A DNA stretch of 64,000 nucleotides from Campylobacter massiliensis (GCF_014253065.1 NZ_JACLZK010000001.1:1054001-1118000), one strand, 5' to 3'. Positions 46,678-56,524 are shown, numbered from the stretch's first letter. Program-made: numbers and translations. The notes: generated by a model not told the origin, from the letters alone.

Positions 46678-49600
46678 AACGCCTCTTGTATTTATCGTAT
46701 ATTTGTTTCCATGAGCTAGAAATTTTCTCTTTAAATGGCGCCTTTTCACATCTTGGGATAAAGTCGCCTCGGTTTGACGCGTAATCTTTAAAATTCCCGC
46801 AGTATTTACAAAACTCCTTAAAATGCTCTTGTAGCTTTTCGGCTGTTACTTCTTTTAGACTTTTTACCCCCTTGTTGCCTTCCAAAACCCTATCAATACT
46901 ACCACAAACAGAGCAACCATAATAGCCGTTTTTATTTAGACCTATACCACAATAAGAAGCAACCCAGCAAGCTGCAGAGTAATCCGCATCTTTAAAATTT
47001 ATATCGTCGATTGGGGCATCGTTAAAAGGAGTAAAATAATCGACCAAATTTTTAGTTTTAAACGAACCATAATCGATCCTAACGTTTTTAAATAGCTCGG
47101 CTTGTTTACAAAGCTCTTTTGCTTGTTTTGTAAAGCCATTTGAAACAACCTGAATAATAACATCAGAATAAAAACTATCCGCATACTCTATTTGTAAAAT
47201 TTCAACAATACACAAAAAATCTTTATGCAAAGTAGGCTCACCACCCAAAATATTAATAAGCTTCCATTTTTTATCTAAAAATTTGCTCTCGCTAACAAAA
47301 TGCCTTATATCATCGATCGTCATGACCTCGGCTGAGGGTGCGTGTCCGCAAGATCTATTGCACCCCTTGCATTTTAGATTGCACTCGAATGTTATATCGA
47401 TTTCGATCATATCCAAATTAGAAAGAAACTTTTTTCGCCCTTTAACTACATCTTTTGGCGATAGCTGCGGTTTTTCAAGAATCTCTTTTATAGACTGCTC
47501 TTTAATTTCTCTATTTGCATCTTTTTTATCATAATCACGCTCGTAATAGTAGTTAATAAAATCCATCTGCAACGGCGATGAACTCATTTCAACTATAGGA
47601 ACCATCATGGCGTAGTCATCGCACTTTTCTATCCATTTTCGCTTACTTAACTTTGCTTCTTTGTCCTCGTACATAAAATAAGAAAGCGGAACCGAGTCAA
47701 AAAGATATTTTTTAAATGTTTTTAGATGTTGCCATACATTACCACCGGTTTTTCGAGGTTCCATAAAATTTACCGGATAACGATAGTGTGGCCCAAGTCT
47801 ATATGTTTGATGCACACGCCCGCAAGTCATATCTACGCCCCACATATCGTACTTTTTATAAATATCAAAAAGAGCTTCTTTGCCTATTAGCGCATCATCA
47901 GTATCAACACATACTATGATCGATTCTGGGTTATCGCAATAATAATGAATTGCTAGATATTCGCACTGCATTTTTGTTTGCAAGGTGCGACCTTTGATAA
48001 AAGTTACCCTATCTTTATATGGCTTAATGATTTGCTCAATAAATATTGAAATACCGGAGTTTGAGCAATCGTCATAAAAAATAACTCCGAATTCTTGAAA
48101 TGTTTGACTAATCAAAGAAAACCACATGCGTAAAAATTTATGGATAGACAAATCCTTAAAACAAGAGAGCACTATCATCTTTTCACTACGCTTCGGTGCA
48201 CACCACTCATAAAACGAACCATTGCAATCAAACTCGCTAAACTGTAAATTTGGTATACAGCCCTGCTCTACCCTATCCAAGATATTCATCCAACTATAAG
48301 CGTTTGTTTTTCGGTAATTTTGTGGATGGATATAGTAGCTGCGTCTATCTCCGCCTCTTATAGAGCAAAATCCAGTATCTTTTTGCAGTTTTTCTAATGA
48401 ACGGTACCAAGTAAGTTGTAATTTTAAATTTTCATCAATCGTATTTGGCAGAGGTCTAACGCTAAAAAGTCGCCTTTTATCAAAAAGCCCCATTCTAACT
48501 TCTGGCACAAAACCGCCGTTTTCAAAGCCAAAATAAGCCTTGGATTCTTGATTATAGATATTAAAACCGACAAACAAGACACTTTTATTTTTTTGAATTT
48601 CGCTTATCATATCGGTTAAAAATGAGTGATTAATATCTATCCTACCGATAAGTACATCACTATCCATCTGTAAAACATAATCCCCTTCGCATTTCTCAAA
48701 AGCGTAAAGCTGCGAGCTTATGGGGATATTTGTCGCGGAATGCGTTTGGCTAGTCTCGACATTAAACCATTCTTTGTTTATCCTAGTTGTTTCATCGGTA
48801 TCATAAATCACAAATCTATCAATAATACGTTTTTGACGCAAATTTTCCACAACATCTATAAGTTTTTCAAAATCGGCATTGTCTGTAAACTGCCTAGCAA
48901 AATCACCCTGTTTCGTATCGATAGAAACTACGACTTCATAAAAACCGTTTGGGCAAGAGAGTTGCTTGACGATGTGTTTAATATTTGCTTCTATCGTCTG
49001 CACATCTTGCGCGCATGTTTTTATAAGTAAAGAGACTTTCTCTTTTATTGGAGTTAAATTTTTATAACCAATGGCGATTAGTCGCGGTTCAAAATCATTG
49101 TTTTCGTTTAAAATAATATCCGAAATTTGAATATCACAAAGATAGAGATTTTCTTTTATTTTTGAAAAAAATAAGTCCTCAAGATGCGGGAGCGTTTTTG
49201 CATTATAAATTTCATACTCTAAATTTGAAAATTTATTTATTAGCATATCTTGAAATGCTATTTTCGACTCTGCAAATATTATACTGGAAAATACTTCGTT
49301 TATAAATTCACGCGCGCCCTCTAGTTGGGGTAGGTCAAAGTTATTAACCGCGCTTCTTTGCAGTTTTTTTAATTGCGGATTATCCTGCTCATGCAAAAAT
49401 AGATACATTCTAATGCATGCATTTAAAAATAGATTATCGCTATAATATACGCTAGCGTCCATATCGACTAATTTTAAATTTTCGCCTACTCGAATAAAAT
49501 TCTCTTTTTTGCAATCCTGTACTATAATCTTTTTTTGCCAGCACTCAGTCAAAAATAAAATAATATCTTTTTGCGTAAATTTATCCACTGGAGTAGACGG

Positions 49601-49876
49601 TTCGTATTTGTATTTTTGAATAAATACATTTTGGTATTCTATCACCTCTTCAAGATGATAAAATGACTTAAAGTCTTCTTTTTCAAAGAAAAAGGTTAGA
49701 TGCCTATAAGTACTCCATTTATTCTTACCCTTAAAAAACGGCATGATTACTTTATACACATGCGCGTTATCATGAAACACCACACCTTCAAAGCCTTGTC
49801 CGAGATAATGAATATCTTTTATCCCCATATCATCTAAGATATCTTTAGCTTTTATTTTTCTTGCTTCATTTTGCAT
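46670..49876 (-). CDS. Kinase-like / double glycosyltransferase / radical SAM fusion protein
   Basis: 1068 residues. Residues about 17-165 resemble a protein/sugar-kinase fold: glycine loop LGQGFEGVVF, Lys in VYKVI (42), catalytic VQDCKKENF (Asp121) and LVDMD (138-140). Two GT-A glycosyltransferase-like domains follow, at about 280-480 with QMDSDVLIG (405-407) and about 565-760 with FYDDCSN and VDTDDALIG (657-662). The C-terminal part has a radical SAM cluster motif CX3CX2C (Cys832, 836, 839), ILGGEPTL (876-883) and an extra Cys set (970, 976, 988, 991, 1023, 1026, 1043), SPASM-like. It overlaps the upstream glycosyltransferase gene by 25 bases. The region is AT-rich. The biochemical product is unknown. 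Confidence 0.8.
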   Translation of the reverse strand: MQNEARKIKAKDILDDMGIKDIHYLGQGFEGVVFHDNAHVYKVIMPFFKGKNKWSTYRHLTFFFEKEDFKSFYHLEEVIEYQNVFIQKYKYEPSTPVDKFTQKDIILFLTECWQKKIIVQDCKKENFIRVGENLKLVDMDASVYYSDNLFLNACIRMYLFLHEQDNPQLKKLQRSAVNNFDLPQLEGAREFINEVFSSIIFAESKIAFQDMLINKFSNLEYEIYNAKTLPHLEDLFFSKIKENLYLCDIQISDIILNENNDFEPRLIAIGYKNLTPIKEKVSLLIKTCAQDVQTIEANIKHIVKQLSCPNGFYEVVVSIDTKQGDFARQFTDNADFEKLIDVVENLRQKRIIDRFVIYDTDETTRINKEWFNVETSQTHSATNIPISSQLYAFEKCEGDYVLQMDSDVLIGRIDINHSFLTDMISEIQKNKSVLFVGFNIYNQESKAYFGFENGGFVPEVRMGLFDKRRLFSVRPLPNTIDENLKLQLTWYRSLEKLQKDTGFCSIRGGDRRSYYIHPQNYRKTNAYSWMNILDRVEQGCIPNLQFSEFDCNGSFYEWCAPKRSEKMIVLSCFKDLSIHKFLRMWFSLISQTFQEFGVIFYDDCSNSGISIFIEQIIKPYKDRVTFIKGRTLQTKMQCEYLAIHYYCDNPESIIVCVDTDDALIGKEALFDIYKKYDMWGVDMTCGRVHQTYRLGPHYRYPVNFMEPRKTGGNVWQHLKTFKKYLFDSVPLSYFMYEDKEAKLSKRKWIEKCDDYAMMVPIVEMSSSPLQMDFINYYYERDYDKKDANREIKEQSIKEILEKPQLSPKDVVKGRKKFLSNLDMIEIDITFECNLKCKGCNRSCGHAPSAEVMTIDDIRHFVSESKFLDKKWKLINILGGEPTLHKDFLCIVEILQIEYADSFYSDVIIQVVSNGFTKQAKELCKQAELFKNVRIDYGSFKTKNLVDYFTPFNDAPIDDINFKDADYSAACWVASYCGIGLNKNGYYGCSVCGSIDRVLEGNKGVKSLKEVTAEKLQEHFKEFCKYCGNFKDYASNRGDFIPRCEKAPFKEKISSSWKQIYDKYKRRYE

Positions 49877-51453
49877 AGCCGTAACGCTTCCTCATATAGT
49901 TGTTTCCTAGCACTTAGGTATTTTTCTGTTTGCTTGTTGTCTGCTGTTTTGGTTCCGCTTAGATTATAAATCGTAAGCAAAATATCCTCGGCAAATTCTA
50001 TTTTTAAATTTTTATCATTGAGTAAAAGCCGTACAAACAAAAAATGATCTTCCGCGCTCGCAATTTCAGGATAGTCTTGCAAACTATTTGGTGTTATAAA
50101 AAGATTGCAAGAGGGAAGCTCCGCCTCGGCGATACCATCACTCATGCGCTTTAAACGATTTAAAAGATATGTCATATCGGCTAGCTTTGGCGTTGCTATA
50201 TTAACTCGATCAATAATTTTTCCATCAAGCCTTAGGTAGTTTCCCGCCACCAGAACATCGGGCTTGATATCATCAAATTTACGCTCTATCTTTGAAAGAA
50301 CATTTTGGCTAGCATATTCATCATCTGCATCTAACCGACCGACAAATGCTACATTTTCAAAAAGAGTTTTTATATATCGATTTATATCATTTCTCGTTTT
50401 GGCTGCGTGATAATTTTTCGTACCTACAACTATTACTTTTTCGTTTCTAAGGATATCGCTAACGCTGTTTTTCCAACCATCACCGGAATTATCATCCATT
50501 ATCAAAATCCAAACATCGCGTTTTGCGTCCTTTTGCGCAAGAATCGACTCCAAACAGCGACGTAAAGTATTTTTATTATTATGGACTGCAACTCCAATCA
50601 CTATCTTTTCCGTTTTTGAATATTTGTGAACAAGATTAAAAATTTTTTTAATATTATCGGACTCTTGATAACCAAAAAGTCTTTTGGCTCTTTGTAAAGC
50701 TTGATCAAGCAAGTCTTGAGAGTAGAGCCTGATATATTTTATATGAAAGCTATTTAAACCATCTGTTTTAGTAGTAAAATTTGACGTAACGCTATCTTTT
50801 GAAACAAAGTGATTAATAAGTGCTATTGGGACAATCTTTATATTTTTATTTAAATACTTTTGCAAAAAACGAATCATCAAGTCCCTATCTGTACAGCTTG
50901 CAAGCGTTTCGTCAAAGCCGCCTATGCTTCTTAAAGCACCGAAACGAAAAAACATATTACTGCCCTGAATACCGGGATTACCTTTCAAAAAGTTGTTAAT
51001 GTTTATATCCTCTACGCCAAAGAAACTACATATATCGCAATCGCTTCGTTTTATAAAACCAAAGACGGCATCAGGCGTTTTAAGCGATGACGTCACCGCA
51101 TCATAACAACTATTGATATATTCTTTACACCAGCTATCATCGTCATCTAAAATAGCTACATAATCATCTTCGGTAAAAATTTTTTCATACCATTTAATCC
51201 CGGAATTCCAAGCCCCCGTTCCACTCATATGCGGGGTTCGTGAGTTTTTTATGTAATGAATTTTGTTATTTTTTAGTTCTAAAATTCTCCGCTCTATGTC
51301 TTTGCTTGCAGATTCATTTTGATTATCGTCGACGATAAGGATATGATCGGGGCTTCGGTTTTGATTAAGAACAGAATATAATGAGCGTGAAAAAAGTAAA
51401 ACATTTCTATTTGAAGATGAAGCTATTATCACGCCGATTCTAGGCTTTTTCAT
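49852..51453 (-). CDS. Tandem family-2 glycosyltransferase
   Basis: 533 residues holding two GT-A domains. The first (about 1-230) has GVIIASSSNRNVLLFSRSLYSVLNQ, VDDNQNE and the metal site ILDDDDSW. The second (about 275-520) has IGVAVHNNKNTLRRCLESILAQ, MDDNSGDGW and LDADDEYAS. It should transfer two sugars, or one domain may be regulatory. It is the first gene of the three-gene unit with the fusion protein and the epimerase. Codon use is more AT-rich than in the flanking ilvD and alcohol dehydrogenase genes. Confidence 0.85.
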   Translation of the reverse strand: MKKPRIGVIIASSSNRNVLLFSRSLYSVLNQNRSPDHILIVDDNQNESASKDIERRILELKNNKIHYIKNSRTPHMSGTGAWNSGIKWYEKIFTEDDYVAILDDDDSWCKEYINSCYDAVTSSLKTPDAVFGFIKRSDCDICSFFGVEDININNFLKGNPGIQGSNMFFRFGALRSIGGFDETLASCTDRDLMIRFLQKYLNKNIKIVPIALINHFVSKDSVTSNFTTKTDGLNSFHIKYIRLYSQDLLDQALQRAKRLFGYQESDNIKKIFNLVHKYSKTEKIVIGVAVHNNKNTLRRCLESILAQKDAKRDVWILIMDDNSGDGWKNSVSDILRNEKVIVVGTKNYHAAKTRNDINRYIKTLFENVAFVGRLDADDEYASQNVLSKIERKFDDIKPDVLVAGNYLRLDGKIIDRVNIATPKLADMTYLLNRLKRMSDGIAEAELPSCNLFITPNSLQDYPEIASAEDHFLFVRLLLNDKNLKIEFAEDILLTIYNLSGTKTADNKQTEKYLSARKQLYEEALRLCKMKQEK

Positions 51454-51513
51454 TCTTATTGTAGTACTCTTGATAAAAATTATTTTAAGGACATATTTAA
51501 ATTTTCACAGATT

Positions 51514-51552
51514 ACAAAAGCCCTATGTAATCAGAGGAACATAAGGCCTTGT
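51514..51552 (-). terminator. Terminator after ilvD
   Basis: An imperfect inverted repeat pairs ACAAAAGCCCTATGT (51514-51528) with ACATAAGGCCTTGT (51539-51552). Read on the minus strand it ends in TTTTGT. It isolates the glycosyltransferase cluster from ilvD. Confidence 0.65.
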
Positions 51553-51593
51553 TTTATTTAAAAAAGTTTGTCTATCTCGACTATACTATTGGT

Positions 51594-53267
51594 TTACGCC
51601 TCCAAAATCGCTCCGTTGCTAGCGTTCGTTACCAGCTTGCGATACATTCGTAGCCAGCGATACGGCAGCGGTTTTTCAATCGGTTTAAATTTAGCTCTGC
51701 GGTCGGCTATCTCGGCCTCGTTTAGGCGCACGTTGATCGCATATGTATCCACGTCGATGTCGATGATGTCGCCGTCTTCTAGCAATCCGATCATACCGCC
51801 CTCGGCAGCTTCGGGGCTCACGTGCCCGACGCTAAGTCCTCTCGTAGCGCCGCTAAAACGCCCGTCCGTGATCAGCGCCACGTCCGCGCCGAGACCTCGC
51901 CCCATGATTAGGCTCGTAGGGCTTAGCATCTCCTGCATACCCGGGCCTCCGCGCGGCCCTTCGTAGCGGATAACGACCACGTCGCCTTTATTTACCTTGC
52001 CGCTTGAGATGCCCTCTATCGCCTCGTCTTGGCTGTTAAAGCAGACCGCCTTGCCGCTAAATTTACGCTCGCCGATGATGCCCGCGGTCTTGATGACGCA
52101 GCCCTGCTCGGCTAAATTTCCAAACAAAATCGCCAGCCCGCCGACTTGCGAGTAGGCGTTTTCGATCTTACGGATAACCGATTCGTCTTTTATGGCGCTA
52201 GCTCCGACGCGCTCGCCTAGGCTTTCGCCGCTTACCGTTAGCGCGTCTAGACCCAGCAGTCCGTTGTCGCGGCGCGAAATTTCATTTATCACGGCGCTTA
52301 GTCCGCCCGCACGGTCGATGTCCTCCATATGCACGTTTGGCAGGCTAGGGCTGATTTTGGCGATGTGAGCGATCTTTCGGCTGATCTCGTTAAGTCCCGC
52401 GATCTGTAAATTTACCCCAGCTTCGCGCGCGATAGCTAGGATGTGCAGCACGGTGTTGCTGCTGCCGCCCATCGCCATATCGACTACTAGGGCGTTTTGG
52501 ATCGATTTTTCATTCACGATATTTCGGATTTTGTATTTTTCATCGAGCGCTATCTCGCAAATTCGGCGTCCCGCCTCGCGGATAAGCTCCTCACGCTCAG
52601 GCGTAAGCGCGGGCACCGTGCCGTTGCCTTTTAGCGCGATACCCATCGCTTCGCACAGCGTATTCATCGAGTTTGCCGTAAACATCCCCGAGCAGCTGCC
52701 TCCGCTCGGACAGGCGGCGCACTCGATCTCTTTTAGCTCCTCGGCGCTGATCTCTTTGGTTTCAAATTTACCCACCGCCTCAAACGCAGTCGCAAGGTCG
52801 ATCGGCTCGCCTTTTTTGGTGTAGCCCTTTTTCATCGGGCCGCCGCTTATGAAAACCGTCGGCACGTTCACGCGAAGCGCGCCCATCACCATGCCGGGCA
52901 CGATTTTATCGCAGTTTGGCATGCACACGAGAGCGTCTAGGGCGTGTGCATTCATCACCGTTTCGATCGAGTTTGCGATCAGCTCGCGGCTAGGCAGGCT
53001 ATAAAGCATCCCGCTATGCCCCATCGCGATGCCGTCATCCACGCCGATACAGTTAAACTCAAACGGCACGCAGCCGTTTTTGCGGATCTCGTCTTTTAAA
53101 ATTTCGGAGTATTTGTTGAGGAAAAAATGCCCCGGTATGATCTCTATGAAGCTATTTGCCACGCCGATGAAGGGCTTTTCAAAGTCCTCGTCCTTTAGCC
53201 CGGTCGCTCTTAGCAAGCTTCTGTGCGGCGCGCGCGTATAGCCTTTTTTGATGATGTCGCTTCTCAA
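51594..53267 (-). CDS. ilvD: Dihydroxy-acid dehydratase
   Basis: 557 residues. IlvD makes 2-keto acids for valine, isoleucine and pantothenate synthesis with an Fe-S cluster. Motifs visible are [14 protein letters not shown] (about 119-132, with the cluster Cys), [35 protein letters not shown] and [24 protein letters not shown]. The start is TTG with AAAGGAT 7 bases upstream. It is a single gene ending at a hairpin. Confidence 0.97.
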   Translation of the reverse strand: MRSDIIKKGYTRAPHRSLLRATGLKDEDFEKPFIGVANSFIEIIPGHFFLNKYSEILKDEIRKNGCVPFEFNCIGVDDGIAMGHSGMLYSLPSRELIANSIETVMNAHALDALVCMPNCDKIVPGMVMGALRVNVPTVFISGGPMKKGYTKKGEPIDLATAFEAVGKFETKEISAEELKEIECAACPSGGSCSGMFTANSMNTLCEAMGIALKGNGTVPALTPEREELIREAGRRICEIALDEKYKIRNIVNEKSIQNALVVDMAMGGSSNTVLHILAIAREAGVNLQIAGLNEISRKIAHIAKISPSLPNVHMEDIDRAGGLSAVINEISRRDNGLLGLDALTVSGESLGERVGASAIKDESVIRKIENAYSQVGGLAILFGNLAEQGCVIKTAGIIGERKFSGKAVCFNSQDEAIEGISSGKVNKGDVVVIRYEGPRGGPGMQEMLSPTSLIMGRGLGADVALITDGRFSGATRGLSVGHVSPEAAEGGMIGLLEDGDIIDIDVDTYAINVRLNEAEIADRRAKFKPIEKPLPYRWLRMYRKLVTNASNGAILEA

Positions 53268-53397
53268 ATTTGATCCTTTTAGTGGAATTTAGTCGATTTT
53301 ATCAATTATTTAATTACATAAGTATAAAAATTTGAAAGGGTGTGCACGACACGGCAATTATATGTACAATATCTAAAATTTACGTTTTATCGTGAGA

Positions 53398-53423
53398 AAA
53401 TTTGAGCCAGAAAGCTCAAATTT
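53398..53423. terminator. Second hairpin in the ilvD-CsgG spacer
   Basis: AAATTTGAGC (53398-53407) and GCTCAAATTT (53414-53423) form a perfect 10-bp repeat around a 6-base loop. It lies downstream of the CsgG gene's main terminator and may be a backup. Confidence 0.55.
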
Positions 53424-53458
53424 AAGCGCAAAGCGGAGCTTGCCTCGCGCTTATAAAA

Positions 53459-53484
53459 GCTAGAGCGATTTTAGCCGCTCTAGC
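53459..53484 (-). terminator. Terminator after the CsgG-like gene
   Basis: GCTAGAGCG (53459-53467) and CGCTCTAGC (53476-53484) form a perfect 9-bp stem. On the minus strand TTTTAT follows. It lies 16 bases after the gene's stop. Confidence 0.8.
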
Positions 53485-53499
53485 CTAGCGAAGATAAAA

Positions 53500-54318
53500 T
53501 CAATCCGCTACTTTCATCGCGCCGCCCGCGCCAAGACCGCCTTTTACGGTTTGCATTTTGTAGTTTCTGACAGCGTCGATTAGGTTATTCATCGAGTCGG
53601 TGAAGGCCGCGACGATGACTTTACCCTCAGGAGTGTTGGCGTAGGCTCCTAGCGATCCGCCGGCTTTGCTGCCAAACAGGCTTCCAAGACCCGCAAAGTC
53701 CATATTTCTAGCGCTTCCCTCGGCTGCCGCTAGTTGTACGCCGGAGCGGTTTTCGATGAGGGTTAGCATAGTGCTCACGTCGCTCGTGCTAAAACTACCC
53801 GCGACCGAACCCGCGACCGAACCAAATAGCGCGCCCACGACGCCGCCTAGGCCGCTAGTGTTGCTCTCGCTAAAAGTTATCGTAGGAGTTAAGGTGTAGT
53901 CCGCAGCGACCATCTGACCTTTTTTGAAATTCGAGTTCTTTCTAAGCTCGCCCGATTCCATCAATGCGCGCTCTTCTAGCATTTGGTTAAATGCCTTGCT
54001 ACGCTCGACGACGACGAAGCAGTTTGACTGCTGAGCTAGGAGTCTAAGAACCGGAACGGTGGATGTTAGCTTGTACTGTTTAGTTACGACGGAGTACCAG
54101 TCGCTGTTTCTGTCCTCGTAAATCGTAAGCGTACCCATAGACTCGGTGCATCTGGTTAGTCCGGGATTTGCATTTTGGACGTTTGAGCCCGCAGCCGCGC
54201 CCGTAGCTGCAGTCTTAGCACCTGGCGAACCCATACTCATAGACGACATGCAACCCGTCAAAAGAAAAGGCAAAGCCAAAACCGCGATCTTCGATGCGCT
54301 AAAAAGCGATTTTTTCAT
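53500..54318 (-). CDS. CsgG/HfaB-like outer membrane lipoprotein
   Basis: 272 residues with a lipoprotein signal LLTGCMSS (Cys at about 23). Its core matches the CsgG fold: LRLLAQQSNCFVVVERSKAFNQMLEERALMESGELR (about 93-128) and GQMVAADYTLTPTITFSE, followed by Gly/Ser-rich transmembrane-hairpin-like segments (GGVVGALFGSVAGSVAGSFS). CsgG forms the curli secretion pore. No csgA, csgB, csgE or csgF gene is present nearby, so the cargo is not known. It is divergent from a small secreted protein gene. Confidence 0.8.
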   Translation of the reverse strand: MKKSLFSASKIAVLALPFLLTGCMSSMSMGSPGAKTAATGAAAGSNVQNANPGLTRCTESMGTLTIYEDRNSDWYSVVTKQYKLTSTVPVLRLLAQQSNCFVVVERSKAFNQMLEERALMESGELRKNSNFKKGQMVAADYTLTPTITFSESNTSGLGGVVGALFGSVAGSVAGSFSTSDVSTMLTLIENRSGVQLAAAEGSARNMDFAGLGSLFGSKAGGSLGAYANTPEGKVIVAAFTDSMNNLIDAVRNYKMQTVKGGLGAGGAMKVAD

Positions 54319-54430
54319 TAATAACTCCTTGGGGAAATTTACAAAATTGTAATATATTTGCGCTAAAAATTTACTTTATTTTAAATTTGATGTTATAAAA
54401 TGATTTAGAAATAACCAGAAAGGATTTGAC

Positions 54431-54826
54431 ATGAAAAAACTTGTTTTAATCGCTATTTTTTCAGCGCTTTGTTTAAATTTTGCAAATGCTTACGACAATT
54501 ATTCAAACGAATCTTTAATAGTAATCCCGGATAACAGCTACAAATACAAAAAACGCCGCCACCGAGATAGATACGACGACGATGTAATAATATATATGGA
54601 CCCTCCCTACGGCCGCTACAAACAAAGCGACCGAGGCAGAGACTACCGCGACAAACTAGTAGATCAATACATCAAAAACAACAACATAAAAAAAGGCGGC
54701 TCAAATAAATCCGACGACCGAAGCTACGAGAGAGGCTACGACGACGGATACGATGACGGATACCGCGACAGACGAGATGATTATTACTATTCGCCTCGCC
54801 CGCAAATAGGCATCCGCGTTAAATAA
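54431..54826 (+). CDS. Small secreted Tyr/Asp/Arg-rich protein
   Basis: 131 residues with a signal peptide (about 1-20). The mature chain is charged and repetitive: a basic KYKKRRHRDRYDDD block, then ERGYDDGYDDGYRDRRDDYYYSPRP. Such YDDGYxDG repeats are disordered or amyloid-like surface features. An AAAGGA site precedes the ATG. It is divergent from the CsgG-like gene by 112 bases, which makes an export relationship possible but unproven. Confidence 0.65.
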   Translation: MKKLVLIAIFSALCLNFANAYDNYSNESLIVIPDNSYKYKKRRHRDRYDDDVIIYMDPPYGRYKQSDRGRDYRDKLVDQYIKNNNIKKGGSNKSDDRSYERGYDDGYDDGYRDRRDDYYYSPRPQIGIRVK

Positions 54827-54910
54827 ATTTGACGCCCGTTCGCCGCTAGTCGTCAAATTTGGCCGGCGGCGAAATTTGATTTACGAATTTGATTTACAAA
54901 AAGGAAAATA

Positions 54911-56251
54911 ATGCTAACCAACCCCGTCGTGATCAGTATCCTCGTGATGACCGCGCTTTGTTTGCTGCGATTTAACATCCTGCTTTCCATCCTCGTCTCC
55001 TCCCTAGTCGCGGGACTCATCTATCACGGCGGATTTGCCGGCGTAGGAGCCTTTTTTGGCGCATTAACGGCCACCACCTCTACGCTGATAACCGGCATGA
55101 AGGGCAACCTAGAAACCTCGCTCAGCTACATACTGCTCGGCGCGCTCGCAGCTGCGATAGCCAACACGAATCTAACCGCGATCCTCATAAACGCCGTTAG
55201 CAAGGCTCTAGCAAAAACCAGCACCTATTTTGCTCTGATAATCGCTTCTATCGCGTGCTTTTCGCAAAATTTGATCCCGGTTCACATAGCTTTCATCCCG
55301 ATTCTCATCCCGCCGCTTTTGCCGCTGATGAACCGTCTAGGCATCGACCGCCGAGCCGTTGCGTGCGCTCTTACTTTTGGACTAAAGGCGCCGTACGTGA
55401 GCCTTAGTGTGGGCTTTGGACTTATCTTTCACGGTATCATCAAAAAAGAGCTCGCAAACAACGGCGTAGAGGTGCAGATGAGCGAGATCTCAAGCGTGAT
55501 GTGGATCGGCGGCCTTTCTATGCTAGTTGGATTGCTTTTAGCGGTTTTCGTCTTTTACCGCAAAAAACGCGACTACGCGCACACTAAATTTGAAACAAGC
55601 GAGGAGCAAGAGGCGCAGATGGCCGCAGACCTAAAAATGACGAAAAAAGAGTGGGCGGTGCTAGGCGGCGCGGTAGCGGCGTTTGGAGTGCAAATTTATA
55701 CCGAAAGTATGCCGCTTGGCGCGCTTTTAGGACTGCTAGTTATGGTGGTTTTCGGCGGTATCGAGTACCGTAAAATCGACAAAATCATGGACAGCGGCCT
55801 AGCGATGATGGGTTTTATCGCATTTATCATGCTCGTTGCGGCAGGCTTTGGCTCGGTTTTGCGCGAGAGCGGCGGTATCGAGCAGCTAGTGAGCTTTGCT
55901 AGCGCGGTCGCCGGCGGCAAAATGGGCGGCGCGATACTTATGCTAGCTATCGGTTTGCTAGTTACCATGGGTATCGGCACGAGCTTTGGTACGATACCGA
56001 TCATTGCGGCGATCTACGTGCCGTTTTCGCTATCGCTGGGTTTTTCTCCGGCGGCTATTATCTTGCTAGTTGGTATCGCGGCGGCCTTGGGCGATGCGGG
56101 CAGTCCCGCTAGCGATAGCACGCTAGGGCCTACGAGCGGTCTAAATGCCGACGGACAGCACAATCATATTTACGATACGTGCGTGCCGACGTTTATATTC
56201 TTTAATATACCGCTGTTAATCGGCGGCGTTATAGGCGCGATGATTTTGTAA
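54911..56251 (+). CDS. Na+/H+ antiporter family transporter
   Basis: 446 residues with about 11-12 membrane spans. The opening LRFNILLSILVSSLVAGLIYHGGFAG and the late GDAGSPASDSTLGPTSGLNADGQHNHIYDTCVPTF stretch are typical of the Na+/H+ antiporter/YuiF-like (NhaC-related) family. Some members move histidine or other amino acids, so the substrate is uncertain. It is the only gene between the small secreted protein and flgE2. Confidence 0.82.
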   Translation: MLTNPVVISILVMTALCLLRFNILLSILVSSLVAGLIYHGGFAGVGAFFGALTATTSTLITGMKGNLETSLSYILLGALAAAIANTNLTAILINAVSKALAKTSTYFALIIASIACFSQNLIPVHIAFIPILIPPLLPLMNRLGIDRRAVACALTFGLKAPYVSLSVGFGLIFHGIIKKELANNGVEVQMSEISSVMWIGGLSMLVGLLLAVFVFYRKKRDYAHTKFETSEEQEAQMAADLKMTKKEWAVLGGAVAAFGVQIYTESMPLGALLGLLVMVVFGGIEYRKIDKIMDSGLAMMGFIAFIMLVAAGFGSVLRESGGIEQLVSFASAVAGGKMGGAILMLAIGLLVTMGIGTSFGTIPIIAAIYVPFSLSLGFSPAAIILLVGIAAALGDAGSPASDSTLGPTSGLNADGQHNHIYDTCVPTFIFFNIPLLIGGVIGAMIL

Positions 56252-56266
56252 ATTTGGTGGCTTGTC

Positions 56267-56368
56267 TTTCTCCTTTATACTTCGTTAGAAATTTCGCCGA
56301 AGCTCGGTTACATACTGCTTGTATGCGTCCTCGCTCGGCTCATTTCCGCCTCGTCTAAAAAGGAGAAA
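56267..56368. repeat. Long imperfect inverted repeat, possible structured RNA or terminator
   Basis: The outer arms TTTCTCCTTT (56267-56276) and AAAGGAGAAA (56359-56368) are perfect complements. The apex is CATAC-TGCTT-GTATG (56311-56325). Between them GCTCGG/CTCGGCT and TTTCGCCG/TTTCCGCC blocks pair imperfectly. It lies just past the transporter gene's stop. Confidence 0.5.
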
Positions 56369-56524
56369 TACGGCGCCTTGCCTTTTTGCGTTCAAATTTG
56401 AAGTCAAATTTTATAAATTTGAGTTGCCGAGACCCTCATCTTAAAATTTCTAAAAACCATTAATCTTTGCTCATATACTCTTTTTCGCTACTACCTTCAC
56501 AAATACTAAACCAAATTTAAAATT

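Noticed and set aside
46678-46749. Upstream extension of the epimerase gene
   Set aside because: The 24 extra residues are Lys/Arg-rich and lie inside the end of the upstream fusion gene. The Rossmann motif starts properly at ATG 46677.
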